Source: Acanthaster planci
Lineage: Eukaryota; Echinodermata; Asteroidea; Valvatida; Acanthasteridae
DNA length: 64,000 bases
Assembly: GCF_001949145.1 (NCBI RefSeq)
Contig: NW_019091410.1
Span: 152,711 to 216,710 of the forward strand
Reading direction: 5' to 3'
Within the stretch, counting starts at the first letter, position 1. Each line of letters opens with the position of its first letter. The translations under genes and the position numbers were made by a program. Shown piece after piece: positions 43,101 through 58,100 of the stretch. Below the pieces are notes generated by a model, which saw only the letters and a program-made list of their open reading frames with translations, searched no databases and was not told where the DNA came from.

Positions 43101-46100
43101 TGTAAATGGTACCGGGCGTTAGCCGGTGATCAGCACTGGACTTGCACTCCATCCAGAGGAATAGGAATACCGGTATTCTTAGTCATTACATTCGATCATG
43201 ATAGACTTAACTAGCAGACATAAAATAAAGCCAGAATTAAAGGTACATGTACCCGTAAATTGCCCGTAGGTTTTGTACGGAAGGCCTACACATCAAATTA
43301 AACGCTTATGTACACATACATGTACTTACCCCAAACAACAAACTTAGGTGTTACTCATGTAAGCTTTAAACTAATCCCATTGCACTCTCCTGTAAATGTT
43401 TAAACCTGGCATGCGTGTGCATTTAGGTTTAAGTCAAAATACTTGGTTAAAGAGGCATTTAACTTTGCGTACATGTACTGCCTGCCGGTGAGCAAAGTAC
43501 CACTGCCCTAATGGCGCCCAATTCTGGTCATCAAAGTAGTCCGTACAGCTTTGAATATACGTGCACGCCACTTGTATCACATCAGTTATCTAATCGGATT
43601 CACACTGACACAAACCAAAAACAAAAGTTCAAACAATGCTGCTTCTCATTTTGAAGTCCCATCGAACAAAGCCCGAGATTGTTTTTTTCCCCTTGAAATG
43701 TTGTCTATTGATACCGGCGCTGCAATTCAGCCTGGTATCTTGTCCCATCTGAGAGAAATTCGTCACTCGCGAAGATGGGGAATACACGCATTAGTCAGCA
43801 GAGTGTCGGACTGGGAACCAGATGAACATACCAGATGTGCCGGCGCAGACAAGTTCAGGAAAAGTTGAGTCAGAATATATTGTCGGCCGTAGTGCTGTGT
43901 CCCTCGCCGTTCTGCTGCTCCAGGAAACTGGATTTCCAGGCTCTGTTGATGCACTTCCCTTTTTACTCCCGAGGCAGACATTCAGGAAAGAAAGTTTGTA
44001 CATGTAAGCCCATCGGTACCACACAGTGCTGCAGTTGTTCATTTACAATTAACACAACCTAGTAATGCAGTTAAGCAGAAGGTTTACAAGTAAATACAGG
44101 GAATAAAAGAGGGCAAAGGATTTATAAGCAGATGAAACCATGCATGTAAATGTGTAAACACTCCTAAAGGATTGCCAAAAAAATTCAGTGGAAGCACTAA
44201 TAAAATTGATTGTTGAAGAAGAAATCAAGGCATTCTCTGTGCAAACAGCGCATCTCATTTGGAACCTCATCTCACCGTGCGTTGGCCTAGATCCGTACAT
44301 GAACATTTGCTCACATTATCCGACTGCTGTGTACAATGTACATGTATGCTCTCGTACTTGTACTGGCACTTTTGTTAACCGATCAAAGAAATTTATACAC
44401 AAAGAAAGGTCGACCCTGCACCAACATTGCCAGACAAAAGTCTGTCATGTTTTATCCAGAATGTGATGGAAATCAGCACAAGCACCTTCACATGTAAACC
44501 TTTCTGTTTTCATAAGATGTACAAAACTTTTTTCGGCTGGAATTTTTAATTAAATCTAAAGTACTGGACATCAAGACGTACATGTACGTACTTCCTTGTT
44601 CAGGCATTAAGAGCAATAGACTGCTGAGTGCATGTGTAAGATTATATTACAAACGAAAACTTGGGATGTCGCTGAAAGTGGGTATTTTGCTAACAGAATT
44701 CCTCCTTTCAGAATAAGAGTTAGCATCATTTCATGGACACACCAAGTGTCTCTTTAATTGAAGCAAATTTAATAGAGTTTGCATGGGGGGGCAGAGGACA
44801 CTATATCAACAAGAGATGTATGTACCGGTACTCAGCATAATGATGTAGAAAATATTTTGTTTTATCTGAGAGGGATAAAGTGTTCTTTTATTAACAGACC
44901 TCTGTTTTCAAGAAATGCATGTATACTTATCTGTTTTGTATCCAACTCCAAAGGAGTGTTTTGTTGGGAGTGAAATAAAACTTGCATGTATATTCATTTT
45001 AGCTTTAATTTCACTGTGTATGAAATGTAAATATGTAAACCTCGATTTGGCCTTGGACCAACCAGGTTTGAAAAACTTTACGAGACAGGTACAGTTGGAA
45101 AGATGGTTTGAGAAGTTTATTCTTTGCAAATCAGAGTGTGGAAATATTGCCTCTTGAAATTCATTTCAGTCGTCCTCGGGTTGTATGATCTGTCTCTCCT
45201 TTATCGGTCAAACTTTTTGCTCGGGAAGATTTTTTTTCGGAATTAATAGCTCAGATGATGGTGCCCCCAGACACCATATGGCCCTCCCCTGATGCTGGTT
45301 AATTGGCGACACTCCGCCAGATTGCATATCGTTTTCACGCCGTACCAGGGAGCATAGTGGGAGGGCTTTGCAAGCTGGGACTGGGCTAGTCATTGTCGGG
45401 TCAGTAGGTCAACTCCTCGTGGGGATCTTAAGGAGACAGAACTGTGAACGAAGGGTGGGCATTCGGCAAAAGGTTGATTTAGAAACAGAAAGTCTGACCA
45501 CTAAATTTAGTCAACTGTTAAGCTGTTGATAACCCAGCAGTTAATATGTGTTAATATATACCTACTTTGAACTAAATATTGGTAGTTATATTTTGTACTT
45601 ACACTTTCTTTCCCAAGGGAAACGCCGGGATTACTTTCTGGCTTTCAGGTCATCCAGTGTGCAATGCACATGTACATATATGTGCACATGCATGGTCACA
45701 ATGTTTCAATTTGAGTTACAGGTGCTTTAATTTACAGGGTACCAGGATACTTGTACATGTACATTGAAGAAAGTCGGACCTGGACTGGCTTTCACTTTCT
45801 AATCAGATTTGCTGTTGTTCAATAAGTATGTAACTGTACATGTTACATGCAGAACTTGCCAAAGCATCTGAACACTGTCCAAAAAGAAAAAAAAGCAGCA
45901 ACGGCACTGTAATTGCCAGTACCGGTTTTTAGGATACTCCAGAGCGAAACAAATTGCGCCAACTGACTTCCACTTTCTGGTCGGATTTCCCTGTAAATTT
46001 TGCCTCTCAGATGCTCAAAATCCATACATGTACACGTACAAACAGATTAAAATTTCCTTATCCCAACTTGAGGAATTCAAACGTTCTTTTGTGATTAATA

Positions 46101-49100
46101 TAACACAGATTACACAGCTTGCATGTTTAAATGTTGGAGGCAGTGAGAATGATGGTTTGGTTCATTTACACCAGCCATTTGTGTGAAATGAAATTACATG
46201 TACCGGTACTCTGTGACCGTGCACAAGTTTCTTCAATGTTTTTGTGTACGTTTCCTTTTAATTCAGTCCTTCACACTGTTCATATAATTTCGACCAGAAA
46301 CAGCACCTGTCAGATGCGTTTATGTAAGTGGAAATTTGAACCAGACAGCGTTAATGTAGCCATCTTTGTTTTATGCATAGTATCCAATTTGGAAATGATA
46401 TGAAATCATGGGTACATGCATGCATGTGTGTCACAAAAATGTACATACACCATACATGTACATATATGTGTAAGCCTCCGTCAGCATACCTTCTGTTTCT
46501 GTTTTAAAGGAAGTGAAATCTATACAGTTACGAAACCTGAATATTGAGTTAAGATTAGAGTCACATTTGCTTTGGACTCATTTGCAAAATGGCAAACGAG
46601 CAGCCTTTTACATGCGTCCACACGTGTAAGTATTTAACACGGTGCTTGTGAAAATGCTCATTCTTGCAATGCTTGACGAGACATTTCCCAGGTAGGTTTG
46701 TTTCATCCTTACTCTGTTAGGTGTTTGCTACGCTCACTGGCGATGGAGTATGCCGACGTTTTCTTGCAATTAAAAAATGCACACAGGAATAACTACCGTT
46801 GGTACAGTCAGACAGTGGATGCCTTGACACTGTAAGCGCCGAACCACGTTGTTGCGGCAGGTGGTGCCAAGCCGAGCCTGCAATTTCATGGAGACTGTGG
46901 GCAGTAAGCATGGCTAAAGGCATGCTTACCTTGGAGGAAAATTTGCTTTAAAGGTACCCTGTATTGACAAAATGCTATGCCCGCACAACCAGGCCAAGCA
47001 CCGCCACGAAATCGTGCTTAAAGGTAGCAGATTTGTCTGCTACAGTAAGCATGTCTTTTCTGGTAACTGTTAAGCAGCTCCATGCAGTTGGGCATAGGTT
47101 TTAGTTCCAACTTGGTCCACAAGAAAATCAGTTTTTATTTTCTTTATGTACATGTATGTATATGAACGGTAATGTGGATGCAGTTAAAATTTTTAAGCCT
47201 CTTGAGTTTACTGGAGATAAGAATTTAGTAATGGTTGATTTTAATTTTTCTTTGATTGTTTTTATTCATAATTCAGCAGCAAGACGGGCTCCAAGAGTAA
47301 GCAGATGAACACAGGCCGCAAGAAGTTCAACATGGATCCCAAAAAGGTAGAGTAAATTATTCCATGTTTCTCCCCAGCTTCGCCGTCATCCCTGCCCTAG
47401 AAACTGCTGTTGGGCATCTAATATTCGGACCAAACGAACAAACTTTTATCATTGGTTTCATGTCATACAGTCGGACATTCCTGCAGCAAAGCTTTAGTCT
47501 TATTTAGCTCGAGTTTCGATACTCAGGCAGGGTTTCATCCCGGGGATAAAATGTCTGCCCGACCTTGGTGAGGCAGTGTTAAAAACTGCCTGTCAGTTCC
47601 CAGCAACTTTTTTTAACCCAGAGTCCATGTCTTGAGTCCATGTTTCCACTTTACGTTGTTCTGAATTCTGTGGAAGGAAAAGTAAAAATGAATTCACCAG
47701 TGTCAATGATTTGTGAAATAACTGGGGGGGTTGTAAATTTTGGACAAGCAAAAACTGCCTGTCCTGAATGCTTTTTGCCCATCCTCGGGACAGATGGACA
47801 CTGTGCTTAGCGTCAGGGTCATTTAGTTGAAGGCGAAGTCAAGTTCTGAAGAATGGCTGCCATCTGACAGCATTGTTTGTCTTGTGTCTGTATACAATTT
47901 CTGTGTGGTACACATACATGTTTGAAGTTTGCCATACGCACAATTAACTTTGTCAAATTCGAGAGCACTTTTTTGGTGCCGATGTTTATTTATGAGCCCA
48001 TTGAAACCCTCCATGTTTAAATCTTTCAGTTCAGAGTCAGTGACATTTCCAGCTTTGTTGGAGGGAAAATCACAGATAATTTCCATTTTGATGAGTCTTG
48101 TACCGAAGAGCTTGTATTCAGTTTGCATGCATATCTCCTGGGATTATCTTGACATCACTCTGTGTTTGACAACCTGGCAGCTGCATCGCCTAAAGATAGC
48201 ATTCGTCCATACGGGAGTATTGTGAACCAAATTCGCAGTTCATTGCAGTTCATTGCATTTCTTGATTCAGAACTTAAAGGAGACAACAATGACAATTCTC
48301 TTTGAATATTCCACCGGTGATTTAATGTTCTCTTTACAGCAACACCTAGGCCCAGCAGAAGAGGCGTTTTGAACAGTGAAAAAGTTACCATGCCTCTCTG
48401 AGAGAGTGACTATATTTTTCCAGGTCGTTGCTCTAAGCGTTTCTTCATCATGAAAATTGTATTCCTTCTTCAACCTGAAGTTGTTTGGCCCCTGCACAAT
48501 CTTGTTCCACTCTGGCATATTTTCTTCTTTTGTTTTGGTGGGGGGGTTGAGTTAGCACTCGCACACCAGCTTAATCGACGCTTGAGACTTTTTGAGTTGT
48601 TTCATCTCTTTTTGGCCGTTCTACATATATTTGAACGCGTAGTTTGGTTTCACCTCTGCTGCCCTTTCCCTTGAATGTCTGCAGTTGAGATGTCCAATCT
48701 CACCTCGCAGGCCAAAAATATTCCACATTCTGGCTGCTCTCCGGAGATTCCCTCGGTTAAGCCAGACAGATAGGAGACGTGCCTGCATCTGTGATTTGTT
48801 GTCGCAGCCGTCGCGCTCCGAAATCCCCCAGGTAGCCCCGGAGAAATGTCGCTTCTCCAAATAATTTCCTCCAACGTAAATGAAGTCGGCCGTCCGGCCG
48901 AAATGGGGGACGGTATGAACAACTGTTGTCATCTCTATCGTTTGCTCAGTTTGAGGTCAGTTTCACCAGTGCGTCTACTTACGAAATCTGAGTGATGCAA
49001 CATGTTTTGCAACATGTTTATGGACTTCGGAGTGTGTGCCAGTACCAATGCAGACATCACATCACTTTTAAACCGAGTGGGAAACAAGCCACAAATAAAA

Positions 49101-52100
49101 CCAAACCAAAACATCTGAAGAGGTGAATGTTTCTGGCGTGCAACTGTTCCTCGGATCAGCTGATTCCCTAGTTTTTCACTTCAGACTCATGTCATTGTCA
49201 ATTAATATACACTGTACAAAAAGTCTTGTGTAGATTGGAATATCCTCAATTTTTGTCAAAGTCCAAGTTGCATGTCAATTTTTTTTTAACATGTCAAACA
49301 CATAGTGTATTTCAAAGTTTATATCTTGCATTTCTGTATTTTATTCGTTTAGCTCTTGGTTTCACAGCACAGGCGTGCAACTTTTCCTTGGATCAGCTAA
49401 TTTACTCGTTTTTTATCTTCACACTCTCTGCCAATAAAAATTGAAAACACTATACAAAGTCGTGTAAAGATTGGAATTTCCTCGTTTTCTGTTTGAGTCG
49501 GAGTTGCCTGCCTGATAGCACCAGAAATGTGTAAACAAGGTTCGACTGTGAACGCATTACATCATTCATTTAATTTGTAATGAAAGTCTGGAGTTTGCCA
49601 TGCTATTCAGTTATCACCGGCCAGTTATGGAGACTGAGCTTTGTAAGCATTGCCCCTCACCTACGGAATGCACTTCCTGAATACCGGGTACATGTATGTT
49701 AGACAAGAACGTGACATCTCGCACTCTCAACAGCGCTTCAAAATCTTTCTCACTGGCCTTTTTATCCAAAGCACAAAACCAAATTTTTTTCTTGCTTTCC
49801 ACTCATTCCGGCATCTTTGAATGCTTACAGATAAAGTGCCTATCTGTTTGTAATCAGTGGTATGTATGCCCACCTGTGAATTTGTGTCTCCACCAACTAT
49901 TTGTGACGCTTTTACCTGAGACCAAGAAACTAAACTTGCGTAACTTGAGGACAGGCCCAAAGCCCAAAGAGGCATTGGTGGTCTGATTGGATGATGCGCG
50001 ACTACAGTGTGTGTCATAGAGGAATCTTTATAAGTTTAGCACTGCACATCTGTTTCTTTGTGGGGAGAAAAAAAAAGTTTGACCATCTTTTTGTACATTT
50101 TGCTGCCAGGCAGGAGGCACCAATCAGGGATCATGACTTTTTTTTAACCTGGCAGTGGTTTCCCTGGTACCCTGCTGACTCATTCTTAATTGTCCCCAGG
50201 TGGATATCAGGCTCATTGAAGACCGGAGAGCCGGAAACCAGCTATTAATACCTCTACTTCCTCCCTGCTCCCTCCTTCCCCCATTTGTTGCCAGAAAAGC
50301 ACCAAATTGTGTGTTTGGAATGGTTAAGAGCTGAATGTGTGGTTGGCCTTTGTGTACTCGAACGTGAACCTGAATGCCTAGGCGTACAGTGCATTACAAT
50401 TATAAGTTACATTTAACTTAGGAATGGAATATTGCCTTCACACATTTTTTCTATTCGGGGAATTCCATTTTCACTTCACAAACTGACAATTTTTACCAAA
50501 GTGGGAAAAGATTTTTTTCTTTTTCTTCCAATTGAATTTTTCTTCCAAAAGAATTTTCATAGATTTTCCCACAAAGGAGAAAAAATGTGCACGGATTTTC
50601 ACACAAAGTGCGAAAAGCATTTTCCTAGATCTTCCTACAAGTGAGAAAAGGTTCTCATTGAGTCCGAAAAAGATTTTCTCAGATTTTCCAACAAATGGGA
50701 AATCGTTTCTCCGCCTTTTCATGCGAATTGGAAATTATTGTCACTCCTTGTGAAATGCGAGAGTGAATGTGGAAAGTGAAATGGTTTCATCAAATTTCCC
50801 ATCCCAATTCCAATGTGAACTTTTAGTTGTAATGTACGTACTGAATATACAGTGGAACATGCATGTGTACGTGTACATTACTAAATTTACTGAAAACTTT
50901 CAGGAGATAATTCCTTGACGTATGAATTCTGTGTCTGTTACAATCGTAAGCAATTTTTGGGGTGGCTACTGAGCTTGATTGGGAAAACTGCTTATACCAA
51001 AAAAATATGGTAAGGCGCAACCCCATGCCCGAGTTACAGAATTGTGGGACATTCTAAGTTTAACCTCATAAGCTGACTGTCTCTGGAAAATTGCCGAAAC
51101 ATCTAGGAATACCACGGATAACTTCAAGCTCTGTATGGGCTGTGTTACAGTGTAAACTGCATTTCAGGAAAAGAACTCTGAAATTACATACATATCCATC
51201 AGTGCACTAGTACATGTAGGTTTTGTGGAAAAGGGTATTCTCGTGTTATCAACTATGGCATCGCCTGACAAGCGTGGCGTTGCTGTTATTCTTCACATGT
51301 TCTTATGCTCATTTATTCCAAGTGAACAGACCCAAATACATGTAAGTCACTACCAGTGTTGACAGAGCATCTATCTTGTACAACAGTTTGACATTTTGAG
51401 ATAAAATTGGGGTATCTCCCAGACACATATTTTCTTCAAATATAAATTGTTAAATTTTAAGTCTGTAATAATGTCAAGTGAAATTTATCGTTCATGCAAT
51501 GTGCGTATCCCCAGAAAAGGAGCTACTGAACTTATATCTTGCTTTTTTAGACTGTATCCCAAAAAATGTACAATTTGAGTATCACTTTGTAGAAATGTGT
51601 TTTAAACTATTTTTATAGGAAAAGTACCTGCCCAAAGCTTACTTGATTTTAATGAAAGTATCACAGTGTTTCCCTGAGCGTGAATTTGATGGGTTTGCAT
51701 TCCTCAAACAATCTTCTCTACTTTCCCACGTTACTTTTTTTTTTTAGAAATGTATCAGCCTGCATGCGATGTACATACGTGTTAGTTTCAGGAGAATGAA
51801 CCAAATAAAGCAGGATTACTTGGCAAACCCTGTGCCAGTGTTTGCCCGGGTTTTGCCGGTCAGAAATTGAGATTTGCCCCCCTTTCCTTGTCCCACTTTT
51901 CAAGGCATGGCTTCCCCTATGCCCCTCCCATAAATAACCCTGATGGGACATCATCAGAGCGCTCTCTCCCCCTTCCCCACCGTTCTTCCCCTGTCTCCCT
52001 TGTCTAGACTCATCTGTCCTGGTGTCTACACAATCTTTGGAAGCTGGGGGGAGGTATCCCTGGCAAACCTTTATTTTGCAAGGTCAATGGGAAAGAGTGC

Positions 52101-55100
52101 TGTTTCCTATGGCCATCAACGGCACACGGCTGGTTACGCCGAAGTGCTATCTCCGGGACATGTCACGTGAGCATGGGAGCTCCTGACACTTGGTGAAATG
52201 CAGAAAGGTTATCAGAAAACATCACATTTGGGGAACTAGTGATCAAATTTATGCAAGTTGACTCCTGAAAGTGCAGTCAAGGTGCTGTCAGATACATGGA
52301 CAAGCGCGTCAATGTATGCAGATTTTCATTAATACAGGAGATTCGTGAGTAATACAGTGCGCCACCAAGAGGTTGGCAATAGGAGGGTCCTCTTTTGCAG
52401 TGCATTATGGGAGAAATGATTGGCAAAGTCGTATTTGACAGCTATGCTATGCTCAGGGAACTTGACTGAATCCCGTGTTTTTCTGGGTTCAATATTTGGG
52501 AGGGATTTTTGAGTGTCAGTGTAGATTAAGCAAGGTGGTGGGTTTTTATTGAGGCAAGAGATGCCCTGATCATACTTTCATAAAGTTGTCTGCTGATAAT
52601 TGCTGAGATGCAAACGGCTCCGAGTTGGCCAAGTTCTTGTCAACCTAAACCTGGAAACATGGCTTCTCTCTGACGACCAGTTGGTTGCACTTAAACTATT
52701 TTTAGTTTGTTTGACAAGTAATTTGCATTATTAATCGCTCAGAAATTTTGGAATGTGGTCTTACAAAGTCATATGCCAGATGTAACAGAGAAAAATGGAC
52801 TCCAACAGTAGAATGACCCTCGACCCAGGCACTGTACTAAAAAGGGATTTTCTGGATGGATGTTTCATCTGCATTTCTATCCAGATTGGCCAGTTGCCAG
52901 TTGTGTACTATGATGCCATTTTTAGTTTCAGGACTGGTAGCTACAAAAATTCATCTCAGTTGAGACCGGCTCTGCAAAAAGGCCTATGTCACTTTTTTGG
53001 GGAATTTGAGTTTTATAATCAAACTACTCACATCCTAAGCTCTCATTTGATATATAATTCATCCCGGGGGCGTTTTGCATATTGAAGTTATTTGCCATTT
53101 GCATATTCATATAATTTCATTTTATCAGACGTGCTGTTTGAGAAAATGCCTTTTAAATACAATGAACAGAAACATTTAACTTTAATTTAGACACTCTCAG
53201 TTTTCCTTAGCAACAGAGGCTTTCTGGTCAAGCAATTGGCCTCAGAATATTTCCAAATATTTTCACCCTCAGCACATGGAATGGGCCATTATGCATTTTC
53301 ACATTGCCCGACTTCATACACCTTTCTGCAGAGCGGGTCACTTTCTGCGATTTGGTATTGTTTCGGAGAAATAATTTTTTAGAAATTCTTATTACTGCGG
53401 AGCATATAGAAGTACTGTTGTCATCCCCGTTTCTTTTCCAGTGCTGAACTTTTCTGGCAACACATCCTTGGATGTGGCTAATTATTGTGTTGAAATATAA
53501 TGTGACCAAACCTGACTCTGCAACCACAGTGCAACTTTTAAAATAACCTCGCCGCCTGCTCAGCTTTGAGAAGTTGATTCTTCGGCATCAATGCTGTACA
53601 TGAAAATCTTGTGTTTGGTGTAATGTGTATTAACACTGATTTTAGGTAAGCAAATAACATTAGACTAGTTAACTAGGACTGGTCAGCGTGTACATGGACC
53701 GTTTGTCCCTAGCCGTGGCGACAGAAAAAGAGACAGATTGTAAAAGAGAGCCACTACAGCTCTACGTGTGGGGCTAGTATGTCCCATGAATCACATTCTT
53801 GTAAGTTACACACAAGAGAAAAAAAAATTATATTTTCATTATTAAGACAATAATTATTCGTTGTACCACATGCACATGTCCAAAAACTGCGGATGTTTTG
53901 TGTGAAGGTTGAAGTCAACTGCTCAATACAGCAAGGACAGGGTTGTGAAGGCTGCTAGAAAACTGAACACTGCTCCTTTTATTGAGTTGTGTGGCTGATG
54001 GTTCCCTTACATGTAGGTGCCGGTTACCCGATCTGTGGAGGGCACCGGGGAGTTTAACCCCTCGTTGTGTTTTCATTCAAAAGTTTTCGTTGCGGATGGA
54101 AGTAATTTGTATGGTTGAATGAGGCCGTACTTACGTCAACATTTTGGGGACAGTTCATTTGATTGTAACCATGGATATTATGGACATGGTTAATGACAGC
54201 GACAGAGTTCTTTGAGGGGGTGCAGTGCTCTGTAAGATGGATTACCCTCTGGGAAAAGATTTTCCTGTAGCTGCCAGAACACTCACTGCATGCAGTTTCT
54301 GCTGTTTTTTTTCCAACAGGGCATTGAGTATCTCATAGAGAATGAACTGTTGAAGGAAACACCAGAGGATGTGGCCCAGTTTCTATATAAAGGCGAAGGA
54401 CTCAATAAAACAGCTATCGGAGACTATCTTGGAGAGAAGTACGTTTTTAGTCACTGTTGTTAAAATTTGGAATTTCAGTGCCAGTAACCCATAATGACAA
54501 AGCAAGAACATATAAAATAGCAAGTGCACATTTTTGGTCGAATTAAGGTTACATTAACAGCACATACGAAAATGCTGATTAAGATTACAAGAAGGAGGAA
54601 GGTTTAATTATTAAAAGCGGTGAGAAAGTCTTGCAATTTCTGCTTTGAAAAATCCAGGTCCGTGAAAACAAAGTTTTCACTTGTAAAGGTTTCACTTGTC
54701 ATCTTCCAGGAAAGACTTCAACATCAAGGTCTTAGAGGCCTTTGTGGAGCGGCATGAGTTCAAGGACATGATCCTAGTGCAAGCGCTGAGGTAGGTGGAC
54801 CCCCGTTGCCGAGATCTAACCCCTAGCCCTGGCAGAATTTCTCGGCAGCAGCTAGAAATTAACGCAGGTCCCTCAGAAAGCCGTTAACTGGCAGCTGTAG
54901 CCAATTTCCACAGACTTGTACATGTAATAGCAGTTTGGAGCCTGTAATTTTGACGAATTCCTCCTTAGATCAGGCGGGTCGCCTCATTTCTCTACCCTCT
55001 TCAATTTCTCTCAAAGCAACGAAATTAAAGACATAGAAGAAAGTCTGATACGATTCGAAATTCCTCCACTGTTGCATTGTCTGTGAGTGAACAAGATACA

Positions 55101-58100
55101 CTATAGGGATATAACTGCAAAGTCTCCGAGTTTTTTTTTCTCTCTTTTTTTAACTCTTGAATAAGTGTCAGTACATGTACAGTATTTTATTGCCATATCA
55201 CTGTGGTCTGCATTATTTCCTTTAGTGAACAGATCAGTGTGTCAATTGTCATTAGGAGTTGCTTCGTCATAGACTTGAATCAGGCAAGTTTCGCAGTTTT
55301 GTTCAGATGTCCACAATGCAAGGCTACGATGCTAAAATCAGTTGATTAAAAATTAGGCCGTCATTCCTTTGTGGGGAGGGCATGGGCGTGTGACAAAAAT
55401 TGTAAACAGTTACGGACTTAGGGTGCCCTTTTAACACTCACACCACAGAGCATTGTAAAAACCTCTCACGCAGCGGAAATGAGACACAAATGCAACAGTT
55501 GGAGATTACCGTAATTGCTGCCCCTCAAGTTCTTCCCTTTGTTTTTTTTTTTTTTTTTTTTTGGGGCAGTTTAATTTTCATTCTTGTACAGAATTTCCTC
55601 ATAGTTGAAAGTCAAGGCATAGAGGTCACGTAAATGTTCAGCTTCCTTGTTCACAGGCTGGATTTTTTCCCCCGAGGAAATGTGGCCAATTTCCCTAGAT
55701 GACAATCAAAATATGTTATGCCTTCCCTTAACAACCACTTTTGGTGGAGCAGAACATACAACTTCATAAGTCATGGGAACGTTTAATTTATAAACGTGTC
55801 GGCGTAGTTTTATCTATACTTTTATAGTGAGTAATTTCAGGCGAGTCCAACATCACAAATTCCAGTGATTTTTTTTTAATTTAATCTTGGCTAAAAAAAA
55901 AAACCAATTTAATCTAATCAATCTAATTTTCTGCACACGGGCAATGCATCAACTGATCATTCATGCTCCCTTGTTCAAAACTGCGTTGTTTCATCACCGT
56001 TTGGTGACTCAGCTACTTGTGCTTGTGGATTAATCATGACTTCGTGCATCCTGCATTCATCGCTCACTTAACCGACTCGTCTTCATTTCATGAGAGCACC
56101 CGTGTTTGCCAACCGGGGGCTGGCAGATTGTTGGGGGCTGCTAAAAATCTTAGGACGAAAATTTGCAGAACACGCCCTTTTTTTGGATGCTCGAATCAAG
56201 TTTATCATAGAAATACGAAGCTAGAAAGTACATCACGTGTGCTGTCATACAGGGGTTTACCTTCACACACCTTACATGTATGTGGACTTTCCTTTGCTTT
56301 CCTGTGGTTAAGACAAACTCAATGAAAATGCATGCGCGCGCATGTACCAGTGCTCATTTTTCTTGCACTGTGAGCACTCTTTAAAGCTGGAGTTTGGGTT
56401 GTTTCTTTGACGGTTCCTTTTCAGTTTGCAAAGACCGGTAGATAATCCTTAACCAGAAGTGCCTCGGAACTGGTTTCCGGAAAGAGTGTTTAGCTTAGTC
56501 CACAGAAGGTTCTCACAACATGCATTATGAGGACCTCTTTGTTCAAATATGCAAAGGTACTTTAATATTAGAATGATAGTCCTAAAACCAGAAGTGCCTC
56601 AGATCTGTTTTCCGGAAAGGGTGTTACCTTGTGTGGACCAGGCTTAGTCCACAGAAGGTTCTCGCAGCCTTCATTATGAGGACCACTTTTGTTCAAATAT
56701 ACAAAGGTACTTCAATACTAGAATGATAATCCTAAACCAGAAGTGCCTCAGAACTTTAATAATCACCAGCCCAAGCAGTATGTATTTCTATTCAGCTTTG
56801 TAAAAGAGTTGAAAAAAAACAAATCTGAGCTGCCTGGTCTCAAAACATCTTGAGTACTAAATCTGAATATTTCCCACTTACGGTTTTACACTTTATGCCG
56901 GTACGTGCACTTTTTCATGAGCTGATTGTGTCCCGGTTCTACACGTGCATGTTCACATTTGGGACAAACAACGGCAACAAATCGTATCGCCTACCGCACA
57001 CAAGAAAGAGCGGCAGACACGCCGAAATCACCATGCTCAAGGAAGTGCATGCTAATTACTCCTATCGGAGTTGCGCCACAAAAAGATTGAACACAGCTGC
57101 ACTGCACAGCCGCAAATTGACAAGAGCTTTGTGAATAAGTGTGAAAGCGTAAAAGTTTTTTCACACTTACACATACTTGGGAAGGTGGAAAATCTTTCTA
57201 TGGGACCTGTGAATGCAGCCACATTTTGCTCTCATCCATTTTTCTTCCTATTTATGGCCACACTCAGACATGTACATGTAAGTTGAAGTGTGTTTTAGGT
57301 CTCTGTTATTTGTCCAATAGTGATTCTGTAATTACTGAGGAACAATTGTGACACACATGTCTTGTGGTTTGCATCTCTTGGATTTGATTTGATTTGATTT
57401 ATTCACTGTTTCCACAAAACATTATTACAGAACAAAAGAAGAAAAGCAAGCTCAAAGATTCCCAAAAGTGGAAAAAGTAGGGATAACACAAAGAATGTAA
57501 TTAACTCATTTCCATTGCAGTCCCAACTGATGAAAAATTAATCGAAATAAGTTTAGTAAAATACTGCTAGATAAAAAACCATCCAAAAATTAAAAAGGCC
57601 ATCAAAACAATCTTTGCAGTGGGCTTTGTGCAAAAACTATACATGTGCGTGCGCTGGTTCATATGCGGCGTATTCAAAACGATCCCAAATACACCAAACT
57701 AAACCAGCATTTCAGTGCCATTCCCTGAGGTTCTTATTGCAGCCACTGTTGGCATTGTGGGGCTGGGTCAATTTGAATAATTCATTATCCGAATATTCGA
57801 CCTTCAATTCCATCGAATATCCAAACATTCGGTCATAGCGACCGGCAGATTGTTGATGAACAAACCATATACAAAATCAAGTGCAATAACAGAACAATTG
57901 TACATTATGATCAATATAATACCTTCTCCCATGTTGGAGTATTTCCAGCCATGATTTAGCAAGATTTAAGAGATGATAAATACTTCTCGCCCAATTGAAA
58001 ATTTCTGTTCCTTTTAAATTATTTGAGGAATAATTTAGTTTTTGAATCGTTGATAGATTTCTGTCGCTTCTCATTTAAATCTGCTTGAAGCAAGCCTCCA

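Larger units (their letters stand above)
42405..47276 (+). other. Cytohesin intron 3
   Basis: 4872 bp. Holds a (CAAA)n tract, a MITE-like element (42599-42850) and a tRNA-derived SINE (42960-43165). The remainder is AT-rich with no coding signal recognised. Confidence 0.6.
47347..54319 (+). other. Cytohesin intron 4
   Basis: 6973 bp. Includes a tandem duplication (49132-49513), a palindromic AT-rich periodic element (50422-50817), repeat-family fragments at 52358-52640 and 52691-52819, and half of a hairpin element (53728-53778). No conserved exon seen. Confidence 0.6.
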
